DNA from: Massospora cicadina
Lineage: Eukaryota > Entomophthoromycota > Entomophthoromycetes > Entomophthorales > Entomophthoraceae
Length of the DNA: 64,000 nucleotides
Reading direction: 5' to 3'
Assembly: GCA_022478985.1 (NCBI GenBank)
Contig: JAKSZP010012286.1
Location: forward strand, 1-64,000
Position 1 is the first letter of the stretch; every line of letters starts with the position of its first letter. A model generated the notes under the pieces. The model did not search any database, was not told the origin of the DNA, and saw only the letters and a program-made list of their open reading frames with translations. The position numbers and the translations under genes are program-made. Positions 34,850 to 47,703 of this stretch are shown one piece after another.

Positions 34850-35481
34850 CAAATAATGATAGTTTTAAAGTTTAAATTGTTTCTTGACACCCAGCCAGTG
34901 CTAAACCCTGAGTCATAAAGCTACATCAATCTACCTTACCCCAAAAGCCTAAAATTAGCAGTTCTTTTATATTAGTATCAACTCATTTGCCTCAGCGCGG
35001 CCAAAAAAATGTGTTGTTAAATAAAATTTTGGTTGATTGTCAATCTATTGTTTTTACTAGCTGATTACTATTAGCTGTAAATGCCTGAGGCTTAGGTATT
35101 GATCTCTCTGTCCTTTCCACATAATATGCAACTAACTTAATGTTTCTGAGTGCTGCTCAGTATCAATAAAGTTTAATAGATAAGTTTACGTGATTTATAA
35201 TTGTTTATGCTGAGGGGACTGCCATCTGGAAAGGTGATCTTGTTCTAGTTTTAGCTTATGACCCTACCCATAACCAGAAATACCAACATGTTCCCTCTTG
35301 CCCTTGTCAGTACTAGGTACTATGGTGTGCTTTTGTATAATTTGATAATAAAAGCCTGTTTGCATTAAAAAAGGTCCTATTTGTGCTTAAAAAGATCAAT
35401 TTATTCATAAAGTGACCACGTTAGTTGTGTGAGGATCAATTAGTGCATTAGAAATAATTTGATGCAGCGCCAATCACAACA
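34850..35481 (+). repeat. 3' LTR of element K
   Basis: It matches 1-631 and ends CACAACA. The left boundary may lie further upstream (34,721-34,850), since the other copy is cut by the window edge. Confidence 0.7.
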
Positions 35482-38400
35482 GGAGTACTTTGTGTTAAGC
35501 TCCTAGAAATAAAGCCTAACCAAAAAAGGGTGTAATGAATATCTAGAAACTTTGTCTTAGGAGCCTTTTTATATGTTTAACAAAAAATTTTAAAATATAC
35601 AATAATAAAGCTGACTAATTAAAGATTGAGCTCAAGATATGGAGCATAAAAAGACTTATGTATATTGATTAAAGATTATGCTTTAGTGTCTTTTTATGAA
35701 TTTAATAAATTTACAATGGAAGACCACATTATAGTTCTTAAAATATACTAGGACTATATAATATATTTTTATATACAAGTCATTTCATTAGATACAAAAA
35801 TAACTTAATAACCAAAGAAAAGCTAAACATACAGTAAAATTATAGTTACCTTTTATTAAGACTTCAGTTTTGTACTAAATGGAATTCAATGCTTGATATT
35901 CAGTTTAACAGGAGAATCTGGATGTTGATAGCTGATTTTTATTAGCGAATCCTCTATGTTTCTGTACAAATTAAATTTTTTGGATTTCCAATTCAAGCGA
36001 TAGATAATTGGAGCTAGTCATTTACTAGATCTGGAATCACTAATAAAGGCATATTATTTAAACCAACTGGAATCAATTTTCTATCTAACTATACTTATAA
36101 AATAGTATGGACACTCTGAAAGATTATAGCACAAAGCTTAAGACTGCACCCAAGAGTTTAACTTTACAACAAGCAGGATAACTTACTAGAGGAAGGGTTA
36201 CAGGTGATAGGCAAACAGTTACAATTATAAATTTTCTGAAGATTAGATAAGTTATCTGATTTGGCATAATAGCCATTAACCTTTAGATATAAAAAACTTA
36301 AGTCATTAAAATTTCCTATTACTATTTATAGATTTATGTCTTTGGGACGTCCTTCAGCACGCCTTAAATCTTCTATAGTTACAATAGGGTTTTTGCCATT
36401 TTTAATAATCCATTTGTCTAAGTCTCTCTTGCTGTCTTCAACCTTTGCATTGTTGCCACTGATAATAAACTACTTTTCTGTTGTAGTATATTAGAAGAAA
36501 ATTTAGAATTTTTCAAAAAATAATAAATCACACTCCACTGCGTTCTAAATAACTGGTGCTTCTTTACAGATCCTTCTATGCTTCTGGTAAAATTATATAT
36601 GCAATTGATAACAACACTAGTAAATCAATTAAGTTTAAGTGGAATGCCAATGAGCCTAATGTGTACAAACCAACAATTAACTGAATCTGGACCCTTCTAC
36701 CTCAAAGAGATATTATGTTCTTTTCTGCCTTAAAACTATTTACTACTTATAATGATAAAGATATTCTTAACTTTAAACTTCTATTGTGCCTCAAAATTAA
36801 TGATTAACTTTGTTATAGATCACTTTTTCTGGGCATTGTTCAGATTAACTGAGAATATACTATAACCTACATATATCAATACTTTTATTAAGCTATCAAT
36901 TTTATCAGCTTATAGAATATATTTACTCTCAAGCAACATCTGCACCTGTTCATTAAATCTGCAACGCATCACCTTTTTCAGATACAAGTGCTCACTGTCT
37001 GTAAGTATTACAATAGTTTTTGTATCTACAGGAGTTAACCTCTCTTTAATTATTATATGAAAAGAGCCTCCCTCACCATTTGTAAGAGATACTTATTTAA
37101 GTATTAACAATTGACAAATGATTTTACCAGTGAACTAGCAGGTAATCCAGGTTGATATGTTAGTGACATTTTTCTTAAGAGAAGTCATTACCCAAATCTC
37201 TAATAGTAATGTCTAATTGACAAATTAACATCAGAGCTTTATAGTTGCCTAACTGTCAGTCATATATAATTGGGTCTCATTTTTCCACGCAGATAACCCA
37301 TATGAAGGATTTGGTCCTGGTAATCATAAAATTCAGTTAAGACTACTTTACTAAGTTGAAGGTCCTCTGGAACCCAGCATACCATATGGACCGCCAGGCC
37401 TTCCCAGATATACTATGGCAGCTCACTCTTTAGGAGATGATTCCTCTCTAAGTTAACAAATCAATGCCTCAGAATGGGACTAAAAGTTAAATCATAATTT
37501 TGTATATTATCACAATAAAGTTAATAATTTTGATAATTACATGATTATTGATGAATTTTAGGAAGGATAAACAACATGGGAAATCTGTACCACTCTGTTG
37601 CTGACAATATAGCCTATTTTTATATACAGTATGATATTCAGGGTTTTAATATATGCGCAAATTACTGTGTTGGAGAAATCTTAACAGGAGATGCGCATTA
37701 ACTATATCTTAAAGAAGCAAATGCAATCATCTCAGAAGAAAACGTGATAAAAGCCTCTTAAGAATCAGTGGTCAAATGATAATTCTTCCACAATAAAATA
37801 TTGATTATTTGAGACGTCATCTTGACCGCATATAAGCTTTCAATGAATTTAGTGCCATATTCTACTATGTTGATGATCCACACAGCTGCTGTACATAAAA
37901 TTTTCTAATATGGGAACAAATTAGAAACCTTTACAGGGCTAAGTATATCCTATAGAAAGAATTTTTTTGTTCCTGTACACCATAAATTCTTTATGGAAGA
38001 TAATTACTTGAAATATTAAAAATTAAGAATTCTCCTACTTTTTTTGGTTAAATCACCCAAGAAAAATTATGGCGTCACAATTGGTGATTAATATTGCGTG
38101 GGCCAACATTAAAGCTGATATCATAAAGAATAAGAAGTGATCATACACTTGATGACCAGAAATGAGCTTTTATTGGTATACATAATAAACTCAACGAGAC
38201 CCATATTAAGATTAGCTTATAATAATTTTCATTATTTCAAACTAATGTATCTTGCAACTTAATCATCATTGACCATTGTCATGATCTGCTTCTATAAGGC
38301 GTTGGGCCAGACTATTAAGAAGTTAAGTCTATTAATATGACCATATAAAAGCCGTGCAGAACTAAATAAGGACATTTCATACTAATTTAATCTGAAAAGT

Positions 38401-39006
38401 AACAAAGCTACTGGTTTGGACAAACAGATGCATAGCATCAGGAATGCGAGCTGTCAGGGTTCAATACCAATGCAGTGCCACATCATCAACGGCCTCATGA
38501 CCTTAAGTTAAGTTTTATAGTAAGTAGGGAAAATCAACAAAGTAATTTGGGCATAATTTTTGAAACTTGAAAGGGATACTTTACAAAGTTTAAGCAGATT
38601 GAAAGCATAAAAAAGCAATTCGTTAAGAGAGAATAGTTTGAAAGCTGGAATTACTATTTGGTTCAATTAATTGTTTATCAAACTATTTAGGATTTTTATC
38701 TGATATATAGGCATTAACCTTTAAGCTAATTGAAGTCAATATTACTTTATTTGGAATAGTATATTACTTTACATTATTTTTAAACTGGCTGCCAATGTTG
38801 ATTTAGAAAAAAATGATAACTTATTGTTGCTAACTAACATTAAGCTTTGTCCTCAATTAGTTTTAATATAACTAATTTTACCAGGTTTATGATGTTATCT
38901 ATCTTAATTGTAATTATTTACATTGGGTTGAGGCCCAATCTGATTTATAATCATTAATATGAGAGCAATGTTAAGTCCATGAAAAGAATGGATTGTGATA
39001 TCACCC
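35482..39006. other. AT-rich intergenic or deeply decayed sequence
   Basis: No frame stays open and no domain is recognisable. A plus-strand patch near 37,350-37,430 reads EGPLEPSIPYGPPGLPRY, reminiscent of the Gly/Pro-rich gag segment of element E, so a very old gypsy gag may lie here. A tRNA-like sequence sits at about 38,400-38,480. Confidence 0.4.
38405..38480 (+). other. tRNA-like sequence, possible SINE head
   Basis: A box-B match GGTTCAATACC (38,458-38,468) is preceded by a small hairpin GATGCATAGCATC and followed by AATGCAGTGCCA, which can pair partly with GCTACTGG at 38,407-38,414 like an acceptor stem. Stems contain mismatches, so it is not a functional tRNA. No TSD was identified. 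Confidence 0.35.
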
Positions 39007-39586
39007 TATTGAAAATTGGTTGCTACACAGATTCACAGTAGGTTCTTTAAATGATACTTTTACTTCCTTTTTGAAGACAGGAGCGTGTTCTGAGACAGAA
39101 ATGGTTCATTTAAAGATTTAACAACAAAATAAGAAATGTACAAGAAAATTAGTAATGTCAAAAAATGTTCTATTCAAGAGTATTATTTTCATATTTATAA
39201 GTGACTCTGGAAATTTAATGCACATATACACAAATCATTGGCATTGGCATTGGTTGCCAGATATTAACTTTACTTTATTCGTTGACCTAGAAGTATTCAA
39301 TATACTATTTGGTCAGTTCATCCATCAACTTGATCAAAAGTTGCATCATAGGTTTTTGCAATTTTGTTATTTTAATGCTATTAGAAACTAAGCTCAAACC
39401 TGTAGAAAGTCTATTCATAAAATTAGACATTATTAATCCAATAATCAATCAACATACTTGATTTTTCAGAGCTTCCCTTTTTGGAAGCTTAAAAACTATT
39501 TAATCAATTTGACTTCCATGCCCAATTAATTAAATTAATAATTTTAGAAAATATTGGAAGAAACATAATCTGGTTAAAATCCAACA
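39007..39586 (-). repeat. 3' LTR of element H
   Basis: It matches 58,591-59,175: GCTACACAG or GCCACACAG near the start, TTTACTTTATTC, TATTAGAAACTAAG. It ends AATCCAACA, followed by a pyrimidine-rich plus strand (minus AAACCGGGGGATG), the PPT. Confidence 0.75.
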
Positions 39587-41220
39587 CATCCCCCGGTTTA
39601 ACCAGATTATATTCTTCCAATATGTCCGTCCATGTGAGCTCCTCTTTGTCAAACAAGCCATGTTCACAACACCCTTTGTCAGGCCAAAGAAACATTGAAG
39701 ATATGGCAGAGAGACACCTGTACAACCTTATTATCCAAAAGTTGACGTAAAAACTAAGCAGCATCATTTGCCAAATCCAATTACAGCGTAAAATAAATTT
39801 AATGGCCTTCATAGCCAAAGTAAAGAATTAAGACAAAAATATAAATTATCCTAAACATTATGAAATTTTTAATTAAGAAATAATAAATAAATATAGCATA
39901 GAATCAAATAGTGCCTCTATGTCATTTTTGGATTAATTGTCACCTTTTTGCTAATTACCTACATGATCTTAAATACTTTGCATTCACTCTATCTACTATT
40001 CTTTCATTAGCGAGTTCCTTGATGGTATAGGAATCTAATGTTGACTTAAGTTTACCCTCAAAAGGTCCAACCCAGAGCTATCAAGCTAGTTTCTTCGCCC
40101 AAAGCCATGAGTGTCACAATAGTTAACCTTATCGCCAATTTTAAAGGTTGTAAGAGATGGGCGTTTTAAGTCTTAATATTATTTAGCCTTAATTATTATT
40201 GTTGATGGTGTTGATATAGGCTGAGGATTGTAGCCCTATTAGCACTTTCTTCAAGCTTTCTGAATACGGCAAGGGCTCCTTCTCCAAACTTAGTTCAAGT
40301 GCAGAGTACTATTGGTGGTCAACAAGCCCACCATAGATAGAGTAGTTTGAAAGTTGATTTATCTGTGTGTGAATGACAACTAAAATTGTAAGTATATGTT
40401 GCCAATAATATATAGGTTACTCCAACAAGAAGGCATACTGACTACAAGCTTCTTCAGAGTAGTGGCTAGAGTACTATTTAACTTTTAACCATTCCATTAG
40501 TTTCTATATGGTGAGGCGTCATCAGTAAACCTCAGATTCAAACCACATTTTTTACCTTTTGTATGATATGTGATTTATAAGTTGCTCCCACTATCAGTTA
40601 ATAACTTTTAGGGCAATCATGCAATGTATTAACTACCCTATTTTACACTTGGAAGTGCATCTGGAATCCACTTTAGCTAATACATGCATCTCTACATGAC
40701 GAGTCAAATAAATAATGGCCAAAAATGTATTTGCTTTTCTCAGTACTCATAGTCTGGGGTCCGTCTACATCAGTAGAGGTAACGTGCCAAGCATGATTTA
40801 GGCTTCACTTTTCATAAAGCGGTTGGTTTCTTATAGTTCTTGTGTGCCTGGCACATTGCACAATAAGCAATAGTTTCTGCAACATCAAAATTAAGTAAAT
40901 CCAAATAGTATTCCTGATGAACCTGCTCTAACTTCTTCTGCGGCCCACCATTTCCTGTTAATCTATGGGCTGTATTGATGATTGCCGTTTGTTAGAAAGG
41001 CTTTAAAAACATTAAAGATTCACAATGACAATTTTTGAACAGTTACCTTTGACAATTTTGGTGTTCTGCAGCAACTTATCAAATGCTTGATGAATTTCTG
41101 GTGTTTGGTACAGGATACTACCAGCAATTAGCATTTCAAATAAATCATAAGCTTCATTTTGGTGAACAGAACTGTTGGTAACTGAGATGGACTTTATGCT
41201 TCTTGATATACAGTCTCCAC
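39587..41220 (-). pseudogene. Element H integrase, decayed
   Basis: Minus-strand phrases include WHVTSTDVDGPQTMSTEKSK (first Asp region, near 40,740-40,800), comparable with the same block of F. An open minus frame at 39,504-39,818 covers the PPT-proximal end. The remaining integrase motifs are not clear. Confidence 0.5.
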
Positions 41221-41620
41221 TTAGTGTACAATCTTGAAATCATATGCATGTAATCTTAATGCATACATGTTAATCTCTTTTCAGTCTTTTTTAGATCATG
41301 CAGCCATTTTAGTGAAGAATGGTTTTTTACCACCTGGAAATGTACAATGTGAATTTAGACTCTGAACTGCTTACATTTAATATTATTACAAGGTATTCAT
41401 ACACTGACAAGGTTTAGTTTTGCTCCTGATTGCTCAGAGTTCTGCTCACATATATTACAGGGGTCTTTATCAATTTCATCTATTTGACTTGACATGGCAC
41501 CAATTGTCTTTAAAAATGTATCTGTTTGTATTATGGACAGCCAGTCAAAATTTATTTTGCAATATTAGTTTCATGATTAAATATATTTCAAGTGCATCAA
41601 AGGAGTTCTGAGCTTCCTCA
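41221..41620 (-). pseudogene. Element H RNase H, decayed
   Basis: Placed by order between the integrase and RT remnants; minus-strand similarity to the RNase H of F is faint (VN..SE.SGAK-type phrases) and most motifs are lost. Confidence 0.35.
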
Positions 41621-41815
41621 ATTCATAGAAAGCCTTTCTTGGGATCCTTTAGCAGTTAAATAGTGGCTTGACAATGGAAGTATAGTCTTTATGAAACAGC
41701 AATGATAGATGAACTTTTCTGGAGATACTTGCACATCTTGAACATATTTCATTTTTGACATGTCCTGAGCTGCCTTAACTTTAGGGTTTTGAGGGCGTAG
41801 TCCATCAGCATCTAT

Positions 41816-41829
41816 AATAAAACCCAAGT
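41816..41829. repeat. Left TSD of the SINE
   Basis: AATAAAACCCAAGT, identical to 41,964-41,977. Confidence 0.85.
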
Positions 41830-41963
41830 GAAAATTATTTGAGGTGGGTCGACCTTATGACAAATATACCACACCGAGAAGTTTTCTAGCCAGTACAGAT
41901 TATAAACTCAAAACCTGCACTTAGGGTGGAAGCAGCTTTACCTGCTCAGCTAACCACACATAC
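41830..41963 (-). mobile_element. tRNA-derived SINE, 134 bp
   Basis: Read on the minus strand it starts GTATGTGTGGTTAGC. It has a good pol III box A (TAGCTGAGCAGG), an anticodon-arm-like hairpin (TGCTT CCACCCT AAGTG), and a box-B-like GGTTTTGAGTTT (a decayed GGTTCGAGTCC), followed by a ~60-bp unrelated body ending AAATAATTTTC. Exact 14-bp TSDs flank it. It interrupts the RT of H. Confidence 0.75.
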
Positions 41964-41977
41964 AATAAAACCCAAGT
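41964..41977. repeat. Right TSD of the SINE
   Basis: AATAAAACCCAAGT. Confidence 0.85.
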
Positions 41978-42420
41978 ATTTAATTTTTTTAAAAAGGTGT
42001 CATTCTAAAGTTTCATCTTAGAATTTGCTGCTGGTAATTTTTTGGAAAGTTCTAATTGTTCTAGGCAATTTTAAAGTACAAAAAAATGTTTTTGTCTAGG
42101 TAGATAAGAACATGCAACAATTTCAGATCACCTAATGTGGTATCCCTTGCCCTTGAACATAGCTAGTGCATTTTTAAGATCTTAAGGCATTCACATTAAT
42201 TAATGTACTTCAGCCAATAATCTTAATAATTTTCTTGATCTCCTTAGGTAGATCAATTTGCCAGTACCTGGATATAAGATCCATTAATGAAAAGAAATTA
42301 GCCACTCCTAGGCGATCAAGAGCACTATCTATCTGCAGTAGCAGGTAGGAGGCCTTTTTCATTATTTTTTAAGCCAACGGAAATCAATATCAAATTTTTG
42401 GATCCATACTTCTTTTTACA

Positions 42421-43560
42421 ATTTAAAAATTGTACTTTCCTAAGGGCCTCAAGATGGAACCAATAACTTATTCTTTAAGTAGTTTAGCAGCTTTTTTTCA
42501 CAACTATGGTCTCACTTTTCTGCAAGTGTCTAAATGACCAAGTTCAAATTGGCATTTGATCTCCAACGTCAACTTTATGAACTAATTTTTTGGTGCATCT
42601 GAGTTTATAACATCTTGTGTACACCTTGGAATATTTTAAAAAATGTAAGGAACTGACCCTTCTGTTCTTCCAAAACCAAGTAGATGTTTCTTGATAATTT
42701 ATGGAAAATTTACCTTGTATTTTGGGTCATCTGGTAATTCCATCTTAATCAGATGACCAAAATCAGAAAGAAAAAGAGGTTTTTATTAAAGTTAAGTGAG
42801 CATATGCCATTACTTGGATATTTTTACTATGCATTGGCCTATCCAATATGTTGGCAACCAGTACCTGAATTTCACGAGGACCTGGGATGAAATCTTATGT
42901 GCAACATGTAGTTCAATTCTACCTTTCTGCCATGGTGCATGGACTTTGGTATACATATAATCAAGTTTTTCTAAAGTTAAGCCAGTTTCCATGATGCATT
43001 GCTCTATGGAATTAACAAACTATTGGCCTTTGCGCCAATAAGGTAATTCCTTGATACTCCATAAATTTGATCAAGCATTTAGATTGTCAACCAGTATGAT
43101 GATACTTTATTGTGATAATATCATCCAAATATACTAGACTAGTATTATTGTTTCTCCTACTTCAGAATGGTTACCTTTTCATATGTAAACCTGTTTCAAA
43201 GTCTGCTCTCTTGAATTTTGTGAAGATTATTTTAATCGTATTAAATCCTATACTGTTGCATGAAGTTAGTGTCAATTAAAATTTTATAATTCCTTATTAT
43301 TAAAACTCTTGCTGGTGCAGTGACAATGAGTGATAAAACCACAAAGGCAAAGCACTAAATGCGTACCTAGAATTAGTAGTTTATAGGAACAAAGTTCCAT
43401 AATTATTAATATGGTGCAGAGCAGAAGTGAGTCTTAATTGTATCACTAACTTTTAAAGAAAATGTTGATTGGAGCACCACTGTCAGTGATTTCTCAAACC
43501 TTCACTTGATTTACCAAATTATTTTCATAAGCGCAATTAAAATAATGGAAAATATACTGT
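42421..43560 (-). pseudogene. Element H protease and linker
   Basis: The minus strand reads EITDSGAPINIF (Asp-Ser-Gly codons 43,476-43,484), a retropepsin box with the DSG intact, comparable with VDSGSPVNVIS of E. Downstream pieces (open 42,810-42,992) are broken. Confidence 0.6.
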
Positions 43561-45788
43561 TTACTTGCAAAATACTTACATGATTAACTGAATCTGGGGG
43601 TTAAAAACCTGTTCAGCTATATCATGGGATTTCTCCCTAGTGTGGTCATCAGAATCAATATGGTGACATTGTCCAAGGCATAACTATCCAGCTCCATGTG
43701 CGTTACTTTTCTTGGATCTGCTTCACATATGAACATGTCACCTCTTTAATTCTTTAAGGCTTGGTTACGTTTATGTTTAAACAAGTAACTACATGATCCT
43801 CACTTTTCATTTTTTGATATATGGAAGGTTTAGAGGCATTATCCATGAAAAGTTGTGCTATGGTTACTATTTTCAGTTTTTTACTAGATCAATTAGAACT
43901 TAAGCATAGGCAGAAATAGACAGTTCTTGTTCTATTCTGACTGGCTTTTTCCATATAGTAAACTTGATTGGTATAATCACAACTACTTTAATATTAACAT
44001 TTTTAGTTCAAAAAACTTTAAAACATGGCCTCTTTGCCGCACTTGAAACAGGTAATATAACTTTTTTGCATCGTCCATTTTGGGTTTCTCAAATTGATTT
44101 AACAATAGCTTCAGTGTTGGCCATTACTCTGGTATTATTGGTAAAATATACTAAATAACATTTATTGTCTACATTAAAAATTTTAGTAGTTTCTTATTGG
44201 GGGTTATTTGCTCTCACAAATCCCTAAGAATTTACAGACTGTGCGTTTTTGTATTATTATCAAGGCTAAAATAATAGCCTGATGAAGATCTCTGTAGGGA
44301 CAAAGTACTTATTTCAATGCAACACATTTGTCAAAATTGTTTGACGCTCCTGCCTCAGTGAGTAGCTGAGCTTTTTGGTAAAATTTTTAGCAAAGGTAAC
44401 AATGATACATCTTTTATAAACTGGATGCCCAAGATTCTTTTTTGGTTAGCAGTGCATTCAGCGCTGCCAAATTCTTTGATGAAGGCATTTGTATCACCAA
44501 TATTTCCATTCATTAGAGGCTAGTCTGGGTAGGAAATATTTTGACTTACTGTAGCCAGACAGTTGTTCCCAATAATAGCCTTTTGACGGTCTCCACATTC
44601 TACCATGGTCATTTCAGAAAGGGCTGAAAATGCAGAAACATTTTTGGAACTACAGTAACTTTGGAGTTGAGCAAATACCAAATTATCAGGTGATTGCAGT
44701 TAATAATTTCCATCAAACTAGAAATTATTTTTTTAAGATGTCATCACTCTGGGAAGGCGACCAGTATCTCTGACACTTCTTATGCTTTATAGGTGGATTT
44801 TATATTGCTTTATTAACAGATAAATATCTTTTTATAATTATTTCGGTTTCTCATCATCTTTAGCTTAAAAATTGCATGCAAACCCTTACAATTGGATAAA
44901 CAATCTGTATTTTCTCCCAATTATCTACAGATCAACTTCAATCTCTTCAGCTTCTGGTTTTTTTACCATGGTTCATAACTCCTTAGGCAGTTAAACTTTG
45001 GTGGCATTTTGATAAAAGTATTATATTAACATCATACTTGATCTTTTCATTTTAATCATGTCTAAACCATGTTTAATCATGAGTAACTTCCATAGATTTT
45101 ACTTTCTTGATATATATTTCCACTTGCTTAATAGATATGGAGCCCAGAATCTAGGTTTCAAGTCCTTTTTATTTGGCACAAACTTCATTAATTTCAGACT
45201 AACTAGATTTAAAAGATTTCTAAAAAGTCTTTGTAAAATCATTATACATTCTTTAACATAGCTGTGTTGCTTAATAAGATAATTATATTGGTTCGTTATA
45301 ATGCGCTAAAGTAAGTGGCGCAAAAGCAACTTTGATATAAATAAATTCGCAATATTCCCTTTGGCTTTCTGTCAATAAAAGTCCATATCTTATCTCCACT
45401 GAAGGGTGTAGCCAATTTTCTCCAATTATTCCTTGACAATGTCGCTTACTCTAATTATAGTTTGCAACTAATCCTGAATATAGTTCTTTGCTTGTAGCAC
45501 ACTTTGTGAGGTTAAATCAACACCACTGCGGATCTGTTAAAAGTTAGCATCAAGCTGATCATTAAAATAAAAAAGTACGCCATTGCTCAAATAAACATAA
45601 ACAAAAAGGCAATTTTTGCATACTGTCTGGCTTTTATGCTTCTCATGTTATAAGTGGTTGGCTGTAAATAGTTAATATAAGCCTTCAGCTATCCTGTTTT
45701 GTGCAGGAACCCTGTTAATGAGTAAGGAGACTGGGTAAGAAAAAGCTTTAGCTGCTTTATAATTTTATACTGATTTTTTGAGTAAAAA
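43561..45788 (-). pseudogene. Element H gag remnant
   Basis: A half-preserved knuckle CFKCGKEAMF is encoded near 44,022-44,050 (minus): the first two Cys are present, the Gly-His has become Ala-Met, and a stop follows. The rest up to the B insertion is AT-rich and shows no clear capsid motif. A plus-strand open frame at 43,964-44,158 overlaps the knuckle and is taken as a shadow. Confidence 0.5.
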
Positions 45789-45793
45789 AAGAC
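45789..45793. repeat. TSD of element B (AAGAC; partner 58,313-58,317)
   Basis: Exact 5-bp duplication at both outer edges of B, the length expected of a Ty3/gypsy integrase. Confidence 0.8.
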
Positions 45794-46526
45794 TGTCAGA
45801 CAATTAAAATTCTGATATTGTACTAAGAATGATTCAGGTTTTAAAATAATAACATCAGCAAAAAACCCTAGTTGTTCTTGGTGGAACCCTGCAAATGGGG
45901 TAACACTATTACCCCCAATCCTTGGCTGAGTCGCCCTTTGGTAGTAGTATAGTAACGTCAAACCTCAGAAAATTAGGGGAGCTGTTCCAAGGGTCCTCTC
46001 CATCCCCTTGCTAACTTAGTCAAAACACCTACCCCAAGACCACCCTCTTTTATGGCCTTGGAGGGGTTACCTCAGATGCATATATTTTCTCGCCCAGTGA
46101 TTGGGTGAAATATATTTAATCCTTGCTGCACGGATTTATAATAAAAGCTATTGACCCTCCAGAAGTTGTTCAGTCAAAGAGAGGTGAGTCTTAAGTGCCC
46201 TGATAGGCTGAAACTTAAAATTCCCTAATATGGCTATTATTAGCCTAATCTGAAATTTATGCTCTAACTCACTTTGAGATCCAATAAGTTTAAATATTGA
46301 GCATTAATATATGAAGAGGGTTTGCTTTATGACCTTGGAGTGGATACTTTTAAACCTAAAAAAATTAAAGATTATTTTAATTAAAGTTTCAATTTTATAA
46401 TTACAAAAGTGGTTGATAACCCCCTTATGTATAACCCTTAGTAGAGAATCAACTTCTCCTGCACCTAAATGTTAGAATTAAGTAAATAAACGCACCAGCA
46501 AGGAAAACAAATCCTGAATTCCAACA
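45794..46526 (+). repeat. 5' LTR of element B
   Basis: A 733-bp repeat matching 57,575-58,312: TTCTGATATTGTACTAAG, GTTCCAAGGGTCCTCTCCAT, TTGGGTGAAATATAT, TAGAGAATCAA. Begins TGTCAG, ends CCAACA. Confidence 0.9.
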
Positions 46527-46528
46527 TG

Positions 46529-46545
46529 TGGTGCTATTACAGGGG
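46529..46545 (+). other. Primer-binding site of element B
   Basis: TGGTGCTATTACAGGGG, 2 nt after the 5' LTR. It resembles the TGGTGCTCACTACAGAGG site of F. Confidence 0.7.
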
Positions 46546-47687
46546 TAGTATACCACAAAAAACACTATAAGAAATGGCGTGTGTTGGGCTAAAATAACCT
46601 TCACAACCTCCCTATGGCTTATGAATCCCGGCTAGACACTTTAGCCCAGCAGCTAGCCAGCGTACTTTCTTGGCTTAATATGCTCAAACATTACTTTTAC
46701 CAAGCCTCTCATGAGGTTGCACCAATTATCTCCTAGCCCGCATTCAGAGAAAAATGTACCCCAGGTGAGGGTAGCATCACTTTGTTCTTCTTTGTCTCTG
46801 AGGCAGTTATGTATGGAAGTACCAATTCCCAAAAACTAAAGCATATCCTCCCCTGCCTCAGACGCTCCACCCAAGAGGTGATGGTACCTTATATGACCAC
46901 CCTTGAAATTTGGACAGAGGTAAAAAACGCGCTCATTGAGGAATTTGGGTCCACACAGAGCTTGCGTAGGAAAAAACAGACATTTATGTGCATAAGTCTA
47001 CTTGAGTGGGAATCTGTTAACACCTTCGTTGACTGGTTTTACAGTGTGGCCCGACCTCTCCTGCTTGCTAATATGCTACCTAGGGATGATGCAATTGCTG
47101 CCATTCTGGCTGGATTAGCCTCTTACCCTTCCTTAGCCAATATAATGTTTCAGTGAAGTGTTCCCTAAAAAATGTTTGGGATATAAAAGAGGTACAACTA
47201 GAGGTTGATGGTCTCCATGACGCTACGCCTACCAGGAAGTCATATTGACCCCTCTGGTGCTGACTACCCTTCCAAAGCCAGTTCCCTTGGGGCGTCCCAA
47301 ACTAGACTTCCCACCTCCATTAGAAGCTGTCCAGATGGCACCAGGGGTGATAAGGTCGGGCTCTCTCTCCTCAGCTAAACCCAAGTCAGCCCTATAGACC
47401 AGTTGAGTTCTCATCACATCTCACGCTTTCTCCTAAGGGACCCATCACTAAAGCTCCACCCTCACATCAACCAGAGCCATCCTCCATAACAACCAAGGAC
47501 TCCCTCTAACCCTGCGTCAAACGAATTCTTCTCCTTAAGTGGCCCCAAAAGTTGGTGCAGCTACGATGCTCCCTCCAAAAGCCAAAATGGTAGATGAGCG
47601 TCAAAAGCCCTCCCCTATGAGGAGAACAGGACAGTTTCTCAGACCCACTTAAAAACACTTTAAGGTGCATTGTGAATCCCTCTGATG

Positions 47688-47703
47688 ATGAGTCTGAAGG
47701 TGG
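47688..47703. repeat. TSD of the 31-bp retrocopy (left; right 47,735-47,750)
   Basis: ATGAGTCTGAAGGTGG, exact 16-bp duplication. Confidence 0.85.

Larger units (their letters stand above)
1..35481 (+). mobile_element. Element K: old Ty3/gypsy LTR retrotransposon, hosting several nested insertions
   Basis: The element is inferred from two diverged direct repeats (1-631 and 34,850-35,481) that enclose plus-strand gag-pol remnants in the canonical order: gag, protease (~6.08 kb), RT (~8.4 kb), integrase (9.6-10.2 kb). A PBS-like site follows the first repeat directly. Elements G1, E and D and a 46-bp retrocopy interrupt it. Subtracting them leaves about 10.3 kb of K inside the window; the 5' end lies outside. 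LTR divergence is high by eye and every domain is full of stops, so this is among the oldest elements here. The order of domains and the LTR homology are seen directly; that the pieces form one element is inference. Confidence 0.65.
41621..42420 (-). pseudogene. Element H reverse transcriptase, split by a SINE
   Basis: Minus-strand frame gives GFIIDADGLRPQNPKVKAAQ and DMSKMKYVQDVQ (RT thumb). Beyond the SINE it gives KLLHVLIYLDKNIF, where YxDD has become YLDK. The SINE interrupts between these at 41,830-41,963. Confidence 0.65.

Noticed and set aside
38405..38480. A functional tRNA gene
   Set aside because: Acceptor and T stems have mismatches and the D arm does not fit; at best a SINE or pseudogene.
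43964..44158. Plus-strand 64-codon hydrophobic ORF as a small membrane protein
   Set aside because: It overlaps the minus-strand zinc-knuckle remnant of element H, so it is more likely a chance frame.
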